The notes under the pieces are model-generated. The model searched no databases. It saw nothing but the letters and a program-made list of their open reading frames with translations, and was not told the DNA's origin. A program made the translations under genes and the position numbers. From positions 1 to 64,000 of the forward strand of contig NZ_JAFDVE010000017.1 in the NCBI RefSeq assembly GCF_016888005.1: DNA of 64,000 bases. Reading direction: 5' to 3'. How positions within the stretch are numbered: position 1 is the stretch's first letter; every line of letters begins with the position of its first letter. The stretch comes from Phycicoccus sp. CSK15P-2 (lineage in GTDB: Bacteria > Actinomycetota > Actinomycetes > Actinomycetales > Dermatophilaceae). Positions 1 through 9,500 of this stretch are shown here, in pieces.

Positions 1-952
1 CGGCCCGCGTGTGTCTCACCCCGCCCGCCGGGGGGGGGGTACACACCCACGGTGCGCGGAGGCCGTGGTGCACCTGGGCCATGACGTCGGCCTCGTGGAG
101 GCGCAGCGCGAGGAGGTCGAAGCGCAGCACCCTGTCGCCGCCGAGCGTGACGGCGTTCTGCCGGAGGTTGTCCATCGTCAGGGCGAGCCCTGAGCGGTGT
201 CCCGACCCGTCGACCTCGACGACGAGCCGCGCCCGGTCCCAGCGCACGTCGAGGTAGATCCGCCCACGCGGCCCGCGCCGGACGACCTGGCGGCTCGGCT
301 CAGGGACGTCGTGCCGCCGGCACATCGCCGCGAAGTCGAGCTCTCCGAGCGAGTGGGCTCCGTCGGCGATGTCCCGGGCGACCTGCCGGACGAAGGGACG
401 ACGGCCGCGGATGCGGACGGCCCGCACCGCCCTGAGCAGCTGCGGACCTGTGACGAGGCGCTGCTGCACCACCATCGCGAGGACGAGCGCTGCCTGCCGG
501 TCGCTGGCCGCCCATCCGGCGGCACGCACGGCGGCCACATCCGGCCGGGTCCGGGGCGGCTCGGCCCCGCGACACAGCTCCTCCGGCCGGCGGGTGACTC
601 GGTGCACCTCGACGCCGTCGGGTCGCGGGCATCGGGCGTTACGCGTGACGGACACGTGCACGGCCGACTCGTCGAACCCGACGAGGCCGGCGGCCTGCAG
701 GCTGGTCACGCCGTCGAGCACCGCCACCCGGCGGCCGACCTCCCACACCGCACGCCGGCGGAGGGCATCCTCACCGAGGGGCCCGCGGTGCACGGCCACC
801 GTGTGTCGTCCGACCTCGAGCCACCGGGAGTCGGCGACGGCCCGGGCGACCGCGCCGCCGGACACCCCGAGCGCGGCGAGCCGTTGGCGCGACAGCACGC
901 CGCCGAGGGCGTCGCCCTCCGCCTCGACCGCACGTCGCGTCTCCCGATCCAC
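1..952 (-). CDS. DUF559 / AbiEi-like protein, 3' end cut by window edge
   Basis: Read on the minus strand from GTG at 952, the only usable start after an in-frame TGA at 992-994. About 300 residues are visible. The N-terminal part (RQRLAALGVSGGAVARAV) resembles the winged-helix region of type IV AbiEi antitoxins. The C-terminal third has the DUF559/Vsr-like nuclease-fold signature VRWDRARLVVEVDGSGH followed by RQNAVTLGGDRVLRFDLLAL. In this frame no stop appears before base 1. However, the last codons cross a nine-G run at 31-39, and one base fewer there would end the protein at a TGA at 16-18. The gene is therefore either cut by the window edge or frame-shifted in the homopolymer. Such proteins are common as solitary genes in Micrococcales. 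Their function is unproven and none is claimed. Confidence 0.7.
   Translation of the reverse strand, partial: MDRETRRAVEAEGDALGGVLSRQRLAALGVSGGAVARAVADSRWLEVGRHTVAVHRGPLGEDALRRRAVWEVGRRVAVLDGVTSLQAAGLVGFDESAVHVSVTRNARCPRPDGVEVHRVTRRPEELCRGAEPPRTRPDVAAVRAAGWAASDRQAALVLAMVVQQRLVTGPQLLRAVRAVRIRGRRPFVRQVARDIADGAHSLGELDFAAMCRRHDVPEPSRQVVRRGPRGRIYLDVRWDRARLVVEVDGSGHRSGLALTMDNLRQNAVTLGGDRVLRFDLLALRLHEADVMAQVHHGLRAPWVCTPPPAGGVRHTRA
9..46. repeat. GTGTGT...ACACAC inverted repeat, copy 1
   Basis: GTGTGT at 9-14 pairs with ACACAC at 41-46. The inside begins CTCACCCCGCCCGCCGG and includes a nine-G run. It shares outer arms and the CACCCCGCC core with the element at 1098-1138. It lies at the 3' end of the DUF559-like gene and could serve as its terminator. 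Confidence 0.5.
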
Positions 953-1005
953 CTGCCCATCGTGTCGAGAAGTGCCGAGACGCCCGGAGCGTCATCCACA
1001 GCCTC

Positions 1006-1073
1006 GGGGGGGGGGGGGGGGGGGGGCGGCGGCGGGGGGGGGGGGGTGGCCCCGCAAGCGGGCGGGGGGGGGG
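1006..1073. repeat. Poly-G tracts (21, 13 and 10 G)
   Basis: The plus strand carries runs of 21 G (1006-1026), 13 G (1034-1046) and 10 G (1064-1073), followed by C runs at 1081-1085 and 1087-1093. The tracts lie just upstream of the DUF559-like gene start (952, minus strand) and beyond the HAD gene end. They could form G-quadruplexes, could vary in length, or could be partly a sequencing artefact. Confidence 0.85.
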
Positions 1074-1097
1074 CGCCAAACCCCCACCCCCCCTACG

Positions 1098-1138
1098 GTG
1101 TGTCACCCCGCCGCGGATCCGGCGGCGTGTTCACACAC
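1098..1138. terminator. GTGTGT...ACACAC inverted repeat, copy 2, likely HAD gene terminator
   Basis: GTGTGT (1098-1103) pairs with ACACAC (1133-1138), and CCGCCG (1108-1113) with CGGCGG (1120-1125) around GGATCC. It lies 10 bases past the HAD stop codon, so a factor-independent-like terminator is plausible. It resembles the element at 9-46. Confidence 0.55.
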
Positions 1139-1147
1139 GTTCGCGGC

Positions 1148-1915
1148 TCAGGAGGGGGCGTTCCAGGCGTCGACGATGTCGAGGACGTCGAGCAGCTCGT
1201 GGGCACGCGCGTCCGGCACGGCCGTGACGTCGACCTTCTGCGTCGCCGGGATGTCCGAGTGCGGGATCCACACCGCCCGCATCCCCACCTGCTGCGGGCC
1301 GTGCACGTCCTCGAACATCCGGTCGCCGACGTACACCGCGTGCTCCGGCTCGACCCCCACGGCGGCGCACGCCGCCCGGAACACCGACGGATGCGGCTTC
1401 ACGTGGTCGAGCTCGCTCGAGTAGAGGTCGGCATCGAGGAGGTCGAGCACGCCGTCGCGCTCGAAGATGCCGCGATGGTACTCGCGGTTCCAGATCGTGT
1501 TGGACAGCACGCCGACCCGGATGCCGCGCTCGCGCAGGCCCTCCCAGAGCGGACGCACCTGCGGGTCGGTGTGCGTGTGCGGCTCCCAGAAGCCCCGGTA
1601 GGCCGCGAGCGCGAGGTGGTGTCGGTCGTGCTCGGCGTCGACCCCGGCGGCGTCGAGGATGCGTTCGAGCGAGGCCGACGAGTGCTCGGCCTGGCCGCGG
1701 CGCCAGGCGGCCGCCTCGACCTCGAGGATGCGTTCCGCGAGCCGGTGCGCGGCGTCGAGGTCCTCCGGAGGCACGTCCGGGGAGTCGACCGGCAGGCCGT
1801 GCACCTCGCGCGCGAAGACCCTCCACTGCTCGGGCAGGTCGACGTCGTGCCACGGGGTGAGCGTCCCGCCCCAGTCGAAGACGACGGCCTCGACCGGGCG
1901 CCCGACGGGGCTCAC
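1148..1915 (-). CDS. HAD-superfamily hydrolase (subfamily IA)
   Basis: A 255-residue haloacid-dehalogenase-fold hydrolase. Motif I is [10 protein letters not shown] with nucleophile Asp14. Motif II is GVLSNT, the motif III lysine lies in [10 protein letters not shown], and motif IV is [10 protein letters not shown]. The usual second Asp of motif I (DxD) is Gly here, so the general acid of phosphatases is missing. Phosphatase activity is thus uncertain, although the DWGGTL variant recurs in actinobacterial HAD proteins. The GTG start overlaps the proS stop by four bases, so the two genes are co-transcribed and translationally coupled. Substrate is unknown. Confidence 0.85.
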   Translation of the reverse strand: MSPVGRPVEAVVFDWGGTLTPWHDVDLPEQWRVFAREVHGLPVDSPDVPPEDLDAAHRLAERILEVEAAAWRRGQAEHSSASLERILDAAGVDAEHDRHHLALAAYRGFWEPHTHTDPQVRPLWEGLRERGIRVGVLSNTIWNREYHRGIFERDGVLDLLDADLYSSELDHVKPHPSVFRAACAAVGVEPEHAVYVGDRMFEDVHGPQQVGMRAVWIPHSDIPATQKVDVTAVPDARAHELLDVLDIVDAWNAPS

Positions 1916-3675
1916 GACCGGCCGATCTCGCGGAGGACCTCGGCGAGCGCGTCCGTGCTCGCGACCTCGCGCTTCTCGCCGGACCGGCGGTCGCGGACCT
2001 CGACGGTCCCCTCGGCCAGCCCGCGCCCCACGACGACGATCGTCGGGACACCGATGAGCTCGGCGTCCTTGAACTTCACCCCGGGGCTGGCCTGCTTGCG
2101 GTCGTCGAAGAGCACCTCGACACCCTCGGCCTCCAGGCCCCGGGTCAGCTCCTCACCGAACTGGAAGACGGCCGGGTCCTTGCCGGTGGCGACGACGTGG
2201 ACGTCCGCGGGCGCGAGCTCGCGAGGCCAGACGAGACCCAGCTCGTCGTGGTTGCCCTCGGCGACGCAGGCGACGGCGCGCGAGACGCCGACGCCGTACG
2301 AGCCCATGACGACGGTGCGCAGCTTGCCGTGCTCGTCGAGCACCTTGAGGTCGAGCGCCTCGGCGTACTTCGTCCCGAGCTGGAAGACGTGTCCCATCTC
2401 GATGCCGCGGGCCGACTCCAGCGCGTGCCCGCACGAGGGGCAGGCGTCGCCCGGGCGGACCTCGGCGGCCTCGATCGTGCCGTCGGCGGTGAAGTCGCGC
2501 CCGGCGACGAGGTCGAGGACGTGCCGCCCGTGCTCGTCGGCGCCGGTGACCCACGCCGTGCCGTCGACGACCCGCGGGTCGAGCAGGTAGCGGATGCCGG
2601 ACACCTTCTCGGAACCGAGCACACCGGGGCCGATGTACCCCTTCGCCAGCGTGGGGTTGGCCGCGAAGTCCTTCTCGTCGAAGGCCTCGACGACGGCCGG
2701 CTCCACCTGCGCTCCCAGCCGCTTCTCGTCGACCTCGCGGTCACCGGGCAGCCCGATGGCCAGTGGCTCGCGGGTGCCGTCCGGGTGGGCGAGGACGACG
2801 ACGACGTTCTTCAGCGTGTCCGCGGCGGTCCACGCGCGCCCGTCGCCGCGCGGGAAGGCATCCTCGAGGTGCGCGACGAGGGTCTCGATGGTCGGGGTGT
2901 CGGGGGTGTCCTCGACGTGCGCCGCCGGCAGCCCGGACGCGTCGACGGCGTCGGGCACCGGCACCCGGACGGCCTCGACGTTCGCGGCATACCCGCAGGA
3001 CGCGCACCGCACGTAGGTGTCCTCGCCGTTCTCGGCGGTGGCGAGGAACTCCTCCGACTTCGAGCCACCCATCGCCCCGGCCATCGCCTGGACGATGACG
3101 TAGTGGAAGCCGAGCCGGTCGAAGATCCGGACGTAGGCGTCCCGGTGCAGCTGGTAGCTCTTGTCGAGCCCGGCCTCGTCGATGTCGAAGGAGTAGCTGT
3201 CCTTCATGACGAACTCGCGCCCGCGCAGGATGCCGGCGCGCGGCCGCGCCTCGTCGCGGTACTTCGTCTGGATCTGGTAGATCGCGAGCGGCAGGTCCTT
3301 GTACGACGAGTACATGTCCTTGACGGCGAGGGTGAACATCTCCTCGTGCGTCGGCCCGAGCAGGTAGTCGTCGTCGCGGCGGTCCGTGAGCCGGAAGATG
3401 TTGTCGCCGTACTCGACCCACCGTCCGCTCGCCTCGTAGGGCTCCCGGGGCAGCAGCGCCGGGAAGAGGAGCTCCTGGGCGCCGATGGCGTCCATCTCCT
3501 CGCGGACGACCGTCTCGACCCGTCTCAGCACCTTCAGTCCGAGCGGCAGCCACGTGTAGATGCCCGGGCTCACCCGCCGGACGTAGCCGGCCCGGACGAG
3601 CAGCCGGTGGCTCGGGACCTCCGCGTCCGCCGGGTTCTCGCGAAGGGTTCGCAGGAACAGGGACGACATGCGCAT
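1912..3675 (-). CDS. proS: Prolyl-tRNA synthetase (bacterial type)
   Basis: Charges tRNA-Pro with proline in the cytoplasm. The 587-residue product matches the bacterial ProS length. It starts [15 protein letters not shown], with class II motif 2 in [19 protein letters not shown]. Motif 2 and motif 3 are separated by the editing (INS) domain, near [18 protein letters not shown], and the anticodon-binding domain is C-terminal ([13 protein letters not shown]). ATG at 3675 is preferred because family members begin MR(M)S and a GGAG-like site lies upstream. A second ATG lies at 3669. The open frame continues upstream without homology. It overlaps the HAD gene downstream. Confidence 0.95.
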   Translation of the reverse strand: MRMSSLFLRTLRENPADAEVPSHRLLVRAGYVRRVSPGIYTWLPLGLKVLRRVETVVREEMDAIGAQELLFPALLPREPYEASGRWVEYGDNIFRLTDRRDDDYLLGPTHEEMFTLAVKDMYSSYKDLPLAIYQIQTKYRDEARPRAGILRGREFVMKDSYSFDIDEAGLDKSYQLHRDAYVRIFDRLGFHYVIVQAMAGAMGGSKSEEFLATAENGEDTYVRCASCGYAANVEAVRVPVPDAVDASGLPAAHVEDTPDTPTIETLVAHLEDAFPRGDGRAWTAADTLKNVVVVLAHPDGTREPLAIGLPGDREVDEKRLGAQVEPAVVEAFDEKDFAANPTLAKGYIGPGVLGSEKVSGIRYLLDPRVVDGTAWVTGADEHGRHVLDLVAGRDFTADGTIEAAEVRPGDACPSCGHALESARGIEMGHVFQLGTKYAEALDLKVLDEHGKLRTVVMGSYGVGVSRAVACVAEGNHDELGLVWPRELAPADVHVVATGKDPAVFQFGEELTRGLEAEGVEVLFDDRKQASPGVKFKDAELIGVPTIVVVGRGLAEGTVEVRDRRSGEKREVASTDALAEVLREIGRS

Positions 3676-3810
3676 GGCCACGGAGGGGCTCCTCGGAGAG
3701 CGTTGGGGTCTGGCCGGGTCAGGATATCCAGCGTGTCCCGCCCTGCCCTGCCGCGGGCACCCCCGCGCGGCCGGGGGCGGGAGGGACCGGGGGCCGCGCC
3801 GGCGTGGGCA

Positions 3811-3833
3811 TTTTGTTCTCCGGTCGAACGAAT
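3811..3833. promoter_or_regulatory. Candidate ROK operator 1
   Basis: GTTC (3815-3818), seven bases, then GAAC (3826-3829), flanked by TTTT and GAA, forms an inverted repeat 27 bases before the ROK gene start. The same half-sites with identical spacing occur at 5213-5227 before the ABC operon. A -10-like TACGCT lies at 3847-3852, so binding here would block the regulator's own promoter. Confidence 0.55.
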
Positions 3834-3859
3834 GGCTGGGCGTGGGTACGCTGACCGCC

Positions 3860-5143
3860 ATGTCGACGCCGACGGGGTCCCCCGCCACCAGTGGCCGGAT
3901 CGCCCGTGGGCGACGACACGAGGAGGCCGCCCGGCAGTCGACTCTGCGAGAGCACAACCTCGCACTCGTCCTCGACCGCATCGTCGGCGCCCACGCCGTC
4001 GGGTCCCCGGCACCACGCGCGTCGATCGCCGCGGAGGTGGGCCTGGCCCGGGCCACGGTGTCGGACCTCGTCGACCGGCTGATCGGCGCCCGCCTCGTCA
4101 CCGAGCTCGCCCCCCGCGCCGGCGAGCGCGCCGGCCGTCCGGGCGTCCCGCTCGCGCCGGCCCCGAGGTCCGTCGTGGGGCTCGGCCTCTCGGTCGGGGT
4201 CGACCACCTCGCCGCCGTGGTCGTCGACCTCTCCGGCATCACGGTCTCCGAGCGCGTCGTCGAGGTCGACCTGCGCGGCAGCGACCCCGACCCCACCCTC
4301 GCCCGCCTCGCCGACCTCGCGGCCGACACCTGCCGGGCGGTGACGTCCCAGGGGATGCGTGTCGCCGGCGCCTGCGTGTCCCTCCCGGGCCTGGTGAGCC
4401 GCGAGACCGCGACGCTGCGCTACGCACCCAACCTGAACTGGCACGACCTCGCCGTCGACGCCGCGCTGCGCACCCACCCCGACCTGGCCACCCTCCCGGT
4501 CACCGCGGCGAACGACGCCGACCTGGCGGCTCGCACCGAGGTCGGCGAGCGCACCCGCAGGTTCGGCGTCCCCGCCGAGGAGCAGAACTTCCTCCTGCTC
4601 TTCGGCGCGGTCGGGATCGGCGCCTCGATGGTCCTCGCGGGGCGGGTCTTCCAGGGCATGCACGGGTGGGGTGGCGAGATCGGGCACGTCGTCGTCGACC
4701 CCGCGGGTCGGGAGTGCCCCTGCGGCGCGCGCGGATGCCTCGAGCCGTACGCCGGCCGCGACGCGATGGTCCGTGGGGCGGGGTTACCGGCCGGGTCCGG
4801 CTCGGCCGTCCTCGACCGGCTCGCCGCGGCGTCGACGACCGCGGGGCCCGCCGCGGAGACCGTCGCCGCCGCTGGGCGCGCCCTCGGACAGGCCGCGGCG
4901 ACGGTGGTCAACGTCGTGGACGTCGACGAGGTCGTCCTCGGCGGGGTGTACAGCGCGCTGCACGACACCCTGGCCCCGCACGTGCTCACCGAGCTCGAGC
5001 AGCGGGCCGTGATCGCCCGCTGGGCGCGGATCCGGGTCAGCTCGTCGACCGGCGCGGCCGGAGGCTCGGCACGGGGTGCCGCCCTCAGCGTCCTGGACGA
5101 CGTCGTCGCCGACCCCAGCGCCTGGCTCGCCCCCGCAGGTTGA
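3860..5143 (+). CDS. ROK-family transcriptional regulator
   Basis: A 427-residue ROK (NagC/XylR-type) regulator. The N-terminal winged helix is around [20 protein letters not shown] (roughly residues 50-80). The sugar-kinase-fold domain carries the ROK zinc signature [15 protein letters not shown]. The start ATG at 3860 lies seven bases after a -10-like TACGCT (3847-3852), with no Shine-Dalgarno between, so a leaderless mRNA is likely. It is divergent from proS and directly upstream of a monosaccharide ABC transporter operon. It probably senses the transported sugar or its phosphate and represses the operon through the palindrome at 5207-5232. The ligand is unknown. Confidence 0.9.
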   Translation: MSTPTGSPATSGRIARGRRHEEAARQSTLREHNLALVLDRIVGAHAVGSPAPRASIAAEVGLARATVSDLVDRLIGARLVTELAPRAGERAGRPGVPLAPAPRSVVGLGLSVGVDHLAAVVVDLSGITVSERVVEVDLRGSDPDPTLARLADLAADTCRAVTSQGMRVAGACVSLPGLVSRETATLRYAPNLNWHDLAVDAALRTHPDLATLPVTAANDADLAARTEVGERTRRFGVPAEEQNFLLLFGAVGIGASMVLAGRVFQGMHGWGGEIGHVVVDPAGRECPCGARGCLEPYAGRDAMVRGAGLPAGSGSAVLDRLAAASTTAGPAAETVAAAGRALGQAAATVVNVVDVDEVVLGGVYSALHDTLAPHVLTELEQRAVIARWARIRVSSSTGAAGGSARGAALSVLDDVVADPSAWLAPAG

Positions 5144-5186
5144 GCCCGGGTTACCGGATTGTTACGCCGAGATGGCGTGTGGGATC

Positions 5187-5232
5187 TTGCGTGACAACGG
5201 TGTCCGCAATATGTTCGGCCATAGAACTATTG
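5187..5232 (+). promoter_or_regulatory. Promoter and ROK operator 2 of the sugar ABC operon
   Basis: A -35-like TTGCGT (5187-5192) and a -10-like TATGTT (5210-5215) are 17 bases apart. Overlapping the -10 is a 26-base near-palindrome at 5207-5232, CAATA(T)GTTC ... GAAC(T)ATTG, with the same GTTC-N7-GAAC core as at 3815-3829. This arrangement fits repression by the ROK protein. The surrounding 5144-5307 is otherwise empty apart from a GAGGA ribosome-binding site at 5298-5302. Confidence 0.55.
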
Positions 5233-5307
5233 GCGTCGACCGCGCACCCGGCGATCGGCGCCGATGTGTGATCCGACAGGGGCAGCCCCTCAACGACGAG
5301 GACAGTG

Positions 5308-6906
5308 ATGAGCGACGACGCACCCGCCCGCACCGGGAAGAGCAGCGCCTCCGGTGACGTCATCCTCGAGATGCGCCACATCACCAAGGAGTTCCCCGGC
5401 GTCAAGGCCCTCGACGAGGTCGACATGGTGGTCCGGCGCGGCGAGATCCACGCCATCTGCGGTGAGAACGGTGCCGGCAAGTCGACCCTCATGAAGGTCC
5501 TGTCGGGCCTCTACCCCCTCGGGAGCTACGAGGGCGAGATCCACTTCGAGGGCGAGCTGGCGCGGTTCCACACGATCCGCGACAGCGAGCACAGCGGCAT
5601 CGTCATCATCCACCAGGAGCTCGCGCTCATCCCCGAGCTCTCGATCGCCGAGAACATCTTCCTCGGCAACGAGCAGACCCACCGCGGGTCCATCGACTGG
5701 GTGACGACCCGGGCCAAGGCCGCCCAGCTCCTCGAGCGTGTCGGCCTGCACGAGGACCCGACGACGAGGATCAAGGACATCGGCGTCGGCAAGCAGCAGC
5801 TCGTCGAGATCGCCAAGGCGCTCTCCAAGGACGTCAGGCTGCTCATCCTCGACGAGCCCACTGCCGCGCTCAACGAGTCGGACTCCCAGCACCTGCTGGA
5901 GATCATGTCCGGCCTGCGTCAGGACGGCGTCACCTGCATCATGATCAGCCACAAGCTGAACGAGATCGAGCAGATCTCCGACGCCATCACGATCATCCGC
6001 GACGGGCGCACCATCGAGACGCTGCGGGTGCACGAGGACGGTGTCGACGAGAACCGCATCATCCGGGGGATGGTCGGGCGCGACCTCGGCTCCCGCTTCC
6101 CCGAGCACACCCCGGACATCGGCGAGGTCTTCTTCGAGGTCAAGGACTGGCGGGTACAGCATCCGGTCCGGGCCGACCGGCTCGTGTGCAAGGACGCGAG
6201 CTTCTTCGTCCGTCGCGGCGAGATCGTCGGTTTCGCCGGTCTCATGGGCGCGGGCCGCACCGAGCTCATGCGCAGCGTCTTCGGCCGCTCCTACGGGAAC
6301 CTCCTCGGGGGCACGATCGTCAAGGACGGCCAGGAGCTCCGCCTGGGCCACGTGCGCGACGCCATCGACGCCGGCCTCGCCTACGTCACCGAGGACCGCA
6401 AGTCGCTCGGCCTGAACCTCCTCGACGACATCAAGACGACCACCGTCTCGGCCAAGCTCTCCCGGATCACCGAGGGCCTCGTCGTCAACGAGGCGCTCGA
6501 GTTCCGCTACGCGGAGCAGTACCGCAAGGAGCTGCGGACCAAGACCCCGGACGTCGAGGAGGGCGTCGCCAAGCTGTCCGGCGGCAACCAGCAGAAGGTC
6601 GTGCTCGCCAAGTGGCTCTTCACCGAGCCCGACCTCCTCATTCTCGACGAGCCCACGCGCGGCATCGACGTCGGTGCGAAGTTCGAGATCTACGGGATCA
6701 TCCAGCGGCTGGCGTCCGAGGGGAAGGGCGTCATCGTCGTCTCCTCCGAGCTGCCCGAGCTGCTCGGCCTCTCGGACCGCATCTACACGATCTGCGAGGG
6801 CGAGATCACCGGCTGCCTCGACAAGGGCGAGGCCAACCAGGAGTCGCTGATGCGCCTCATGACCACGACCACGAACGGCCGGTCGGAGACCCCGGCCGCT
6901 TCCTGA
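5308..6906 (+). CDS. mmsA: Multiple monosaccharide ABC transporter, ATP-binding protein (MmsA/GguA/XylG type)
   Basis: A 532-residue protein with two fused ABC ATPase domains, typical of CUT2 sugar importers. Domain 1 has Walker [10 protein letters not shown], signature [13 protein letters not shown] and Walker [12 protein letters not shown]. Domain 2 has the degenerate P-loop [11 protein letters not shown] usual for this family, signature [16 protein letters not shown] and a second [15 protein letters not shown] at 5308 is chosen because GAGGA at 5298-5302 is correctly spaced; a GTG lies directly before it. First gene of the operon with the permease and ChvE-like lipoprotein. Closest in design to the Agrobacterium gguAB-chvE system for xylose, arabinose, galactose or glucose; the real substrate is not shown. 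Confidence 0.92.
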   Translation: MSDDAPARTGKSSASGDVILEMRHITKEFPGVKALDEVDMVVRRGEIHAICGENGAGKSTLMKVLSGLYPLGSYEGEIHFEGELARFHTIRDSEHSGIVIIHQELALIPELSIAENIFLGNEQTHRGSIDWVTTRAKAAQLLERVGLHEDPTTRIKDIGVGKQQLVEIAKALSKDVRLLILDEPTAALNESDSQHLLEIMSGLRQDGVTCIMISHKLNEIEQISDAITIIRDGRTIETLRVHEDGVDENRIIRGMVGRDLGSRFPEHTPDIGEVFFEVKDWRVQHPVRADRLVCKDASFFVRRGEIVGFAGLMGAGRTELMRSVFGRSYGNLLGGTIVKDGQELRLGHVRDAIDAGLAYVTEDRKSLGLNLLDDIKTTTVSAKLSRITEGLVVNEALEFRYAEQYRKELRTKTPDVEEGVAKLSGGNQQKVVLAKWLFTEPDLLILDEPTRGIDVGAKFEIYGIIQRLASEGKGVIVVSSELPELLGLSDRIYTICEGEITGCLDKGEANQESLMRLMTTTTNGRSETPAAS

Positions 6907-6933
6907 CCCTCCCCACCCAGACAGAGGACATCC

Positions 6934-8244
6934 ATGAACGTCGTCCGCAAGATCTTCGGGGGTGACACCCGCCAGCTCGGGATGGTGCTCGCGCTCGTCG
7001 CTCTCATCGTCTTCTTCCAGTGGAAGACCGGCGGGCTCACCCTGAAGCCCGACAACGTCAACAACATCATCCAGGGCAACGCCTACATCCTCGTCCTCGC
7101 GATCGGGATGGTCCTGGTCATCATCGCCGGGCACATCGACCTCTCCGTCGGGTCGATATCGGCCTTCGTCGGCATCGTCGTCGCCATCGCCATCCGCGAC
7201 TGGGGCATCCCCTGGCCGCTCGGCATCCTGCTGGGACTGGCACTCGGTGTCCTCGTGGGCATCTGGCAGGGCTTCTGGGTCGCCCGGGTCGGCATCCCCG
7301 CCTTCATCGTGACCCTGGCGGGCATGCTGCTCTTCCGCGGTGCCAACCAGTACGTCGGCCAGTCGACCACCGTCCCGGTGCCCACGGGCTTCCGCGTCAT
7401 CGGCTCCGGGGCGCTCCCCGAGGTCGGCCCGTCCACCGGCTACAACAACCTCACCGTGCTCCTCGGCATCGTCGGCTGCGCGGCCATCGTCGTGGGCTCG
7501 CTGCGCTCCCGTACGCGCCTCACCAAGATCGGCGCACACGTCGAGGAGTCCTGGGTCATGTGGACCCGGCTGGCTCTCATCTGCGCCGCCATCATGGGCG
7601 CGATGATGCTCATCGCCTCCGGGCGCAGGGGCTTCCCGGTCTCCGGGCTCATCCTCGTCGTCCTCGTCCTCGTCTACGGCTTCGTCGCGAGCAAGACGAT
7701 CCTCGGCCGACACATCTACGCCGTCGGCGGCAACCGGCACGCGGCCGAGCTGTCCGGCGTCAAGAGCCGGGCCATCAACTTCTTCGTCATCGCGAACATG
7801 TCCACCCTGGCGGCCCTCGCCGGGATGATGTTCGTCGCCCGCTCCACCGCCTCCGGCCCGTTCGACGGTGTCGGCTGGGAGCTCGACGCCATCGCCGCGG
7901 TCTTCATCGGCGGCGCGGCCGTCACCGGCGGCGTCGGGACGGTCGTCGGGTCCATCGTCGGCGGTCTCGTCATGGCGGTTCTCAACAACGGCCTCCAGCT
8001 CGAGGGCGTCGGTGCGGACAAGACGCAGATGATCAAGGGCCTCGTGCTCCTCATCGCCGTCGCGTTCGACGTCTACAACAAGTCGCAGGGCAAGCCGTCG
8101 ATCACCGCACTCCTCCTGCGCAACGTCCGCGGTGGGGGCGGCAGCGACGACGGCAAGGCCCAGGCCGAGTCCCACCTCGACGAGCAGAACCCGGCGGAGG
8201 CGGAGACCCGCTCCACGTCCGCGACCGTCGGCGAGGACCGCTAG
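6934..8244 (+). CDS. mmsB: Multiple monosaccharide ABC transporter, permease (MmsB/GguB type)
   Basis: A 436-residue polytopic membrane protein with about ten hydrophobic segments, for example MVLALVALIVFF and ILVLAIGMVLVIIAGHIDL. The IAGHIDLSVGS stretch and the later VFIGGAAVTGGVGTVVGS loop are hallmarks of CUT2 permeases that contact the ATPase. It is longer than ribose permease RbsC (about 320), as usual for the GguB/XylH branch. The C-terminus is a hydrophilic Gly/Glu-rich tail (about residues 390-436). GAGG precedes ATG 6934, which follows the ATPase stop by 27 bases. Confidence 0.92.
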   Translation: MNVVRKIFGGDTRQLGMVLALVALIVFFQWKTGGLTLKPDNVNNIIQGNAYILVLAIGMVLVIIAGHIDLSVGSISAFVGIVVAIAIRDWGIPWPLGILLGLALGVLVGIWQGFWVARVGIPAFIVTLAGMLLFRGANQYVGQSTTVPVPTGFRVIGSGALPEVGPSTGYNNLTVLLGIVGCAAIVVGSLRSRTRLTKIGAHVEESWVMWTRLALICAAIMGAMMLIASGRRGFPVSGLILVVLVLVYGFVASKTILGRHIYAVGGNRHAAELSGVKSRAINFFVIANMSTLAALAGMMFVARSTASGPFDGVGWELDAIAAVFIGGAAVTGGVGTVVGSIVGGLVMAVLNNGLQLEGVGADKTQMIKGLVLLIAVAFDVYNKSQGKPSITALLLRNVRGGGGSDDGKAQAESHLDEQNPAEAETRSTSATVGEDR

Positions 8245-8327
8245 CCACCACCTCCGGGCGGCAGCCAGTCGTCCGACCCACCCAGAACCCCCGCGTCCAC
8301 AGGACGCGCGAGTAGAAAGAGATGCAC

Positions 8328-9431
8328 ATGCGTCACATCACCAAGGCCCTCGCGATCACCGCGGTCGCCGGGCTCGCCCTCACCGGCTGCGGCCGGTCCG
8401 ACTCGACCCAGGACGCCGCGGAGGCCGGCGACGACGCTGCGGCGAGCGGCTTCGACGCCAGCGCCGTGATCGGCGTCTCGCTGCCGCAGAAGACCTCCGA
8501 GAACTGGGTCCTCGCCGAGAACCTGTTCAACGACGGGCTGACCGAGGCCGGCTTCCAGGGCGATGTCCAGTTCGCCAACGGCGGCGTCGCCGAGCAGCAG
8601 AACCAGATCCAGGCCATGGTGACCAAGGGCGCCAAGGTCATCGTCGTCGGAGCCATCGACGGCTCGCAGCTGGGCACCCAGCTCGCGGCCGCCAAGGAGT
8701 CCGGCGCCACCGTCATCGCCTACGACCGGTTGCTGACCAACACCGAGGACGTCGATTACTACGTCGCGTTCGACAACTTCAAGGTCGGCGAGCTGCAGGG
8801 CCAGGCCCTCCTCGAGGGCATGGAGGCCAAGAAGAAGAACGGCCCGTACAACATCGAGATCTTCGCCGGCTCGCCCGACGACAACAACGCCAAGGTCTTC
8901 TTCGACGGCGCGATGAGCGTCCTGCAGCCGAAGATCGACGACGGCACCCTGAAGGTCGTCTCCGGGCAGACCTCGTTCGAGCAGGCCGTCACCCAGGGCT
9001 GGAAGGCCGAGAACGCCCAGAAGCGGATGGACACCCTCATCGCGGGCAGCTACTCGGGCAAGACGGCGATCGACGGCGTCCTGTCCCCGAACGACACCCT
9101 CGCGCGGGCGATCATCACGTCGGTCAAGCAGGCCGGCAAGGACATCCCGGTCGTCACCGGCCAGGACTCCGAGGTCGAGTCGGTCAAGTCGATCATGGCC
9201 GGTGAGCAGTACTCGACGATCAACAAGGACACCCGCAACCTCGTCGAGGAGACCATCAAGATGGTCCAGTCCCTCCAGAAGGGCGAGGAGCCGACGGTCA
9301 ACGACACCGACTCCTACGACAACGGCGTCAAGACCGTCCCGGCCAACCTCCTCGAGCCGGTCATCGTGACCAAGGAGAACGCCGCCGAGGCCTACGCCGG
9401 CAACGAGACCCTCGAGCCGCTCACCCAGTGA
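8328..9431 (+). CDS. chvE: ChvE-type monosaccharide-binding lipoprotein
   Basis: A 367-residue periplasmic-binding-protein-fold lipoprotein. The signal peptide MRHITKALAITAVAGLALTGC ends in lipobox LTGC, so it is anchored outside the membrane. The mature protein has the CUT2 sugar-binder pattern IGVSLPQKTSENWVLAENL, then VIVVGAIDGSQL and VVTGQDSEVESVKSI. ATG 8328 is preferred over ATG 8322 because GAAAGAG (8315-8321) abuts 8322 but is six bases from 8328. It is the third and last operon gene and is followed by a strong hairpin at 9458-9490. It delivers sugar to the permease; chemical identity of the ligand is not shown. Confidence 0.92.
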   Translation: MRHITKALAITAVAGLALTGCGRSDSTQDAAEAGDDAAASGFDASAVIGVSLPQKTSENWVLAENLFNDGLTEAGFQGDVQFANGGVAEQQNQIQAMVTKGAKVIVVGAIDGSQLGTQLAAAKESGATVIAYDRLLTNTEDVDYYVAFDNFKVGELQGQALLEGMEAKKKNGPYNIEIFAGSPDDNNAKVFFDGAMSVLQPKIDDGTLKVVSGQTSFEQAVTQGWKAENAQKRMDTLIAGSYSGKTAIDGVLSPNDTLARAIITSVKQAGKDIPVVTGQDSEVESVKSIMAGEQYSTINKDTRNLVEETIKMVQSLQKGEEPTVNDTDSYDNGVKTVPANLLEPVIVTKENAAEAYAGNETLEPLTQ

Positions 9432-9457
9432 GCCGCTCGGCCCGAGGGTCGACCCAC

Positions 9458-9490
9458 GAGGGGCCCGTCCGCACTGCGGGCGGGCCCCTC
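9458..9490 (+). terminator. Terminator of the sugar ABC operon
   Basis: A 15-base stem (9458-9472 with 9476-9490, one G-T wobble pair) with a three-base loop ACT. There is no long T run. It sits between convergent chvE and the TauE gene and may stop transcription from both sides. Confidence 0.75.
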
Positions 9491-9500
9491 GCTCGTCCGG

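Noticed and set aside
197-2590. Very long plus-strand open frame opposite the DUF559, HAD and proS genes
   Set aside because: Arg/Gly/Pro-rich translation with no family similarity; the minus-strand frames show clear motifs. Stop codons are simply rare at this GC content.
5290-8175. 961-codon minus-strand open frame opposite the sugar ABC genes
   Set aside because: It mirrors the codon pattern of the real transporter genes and has no recognisable domain.
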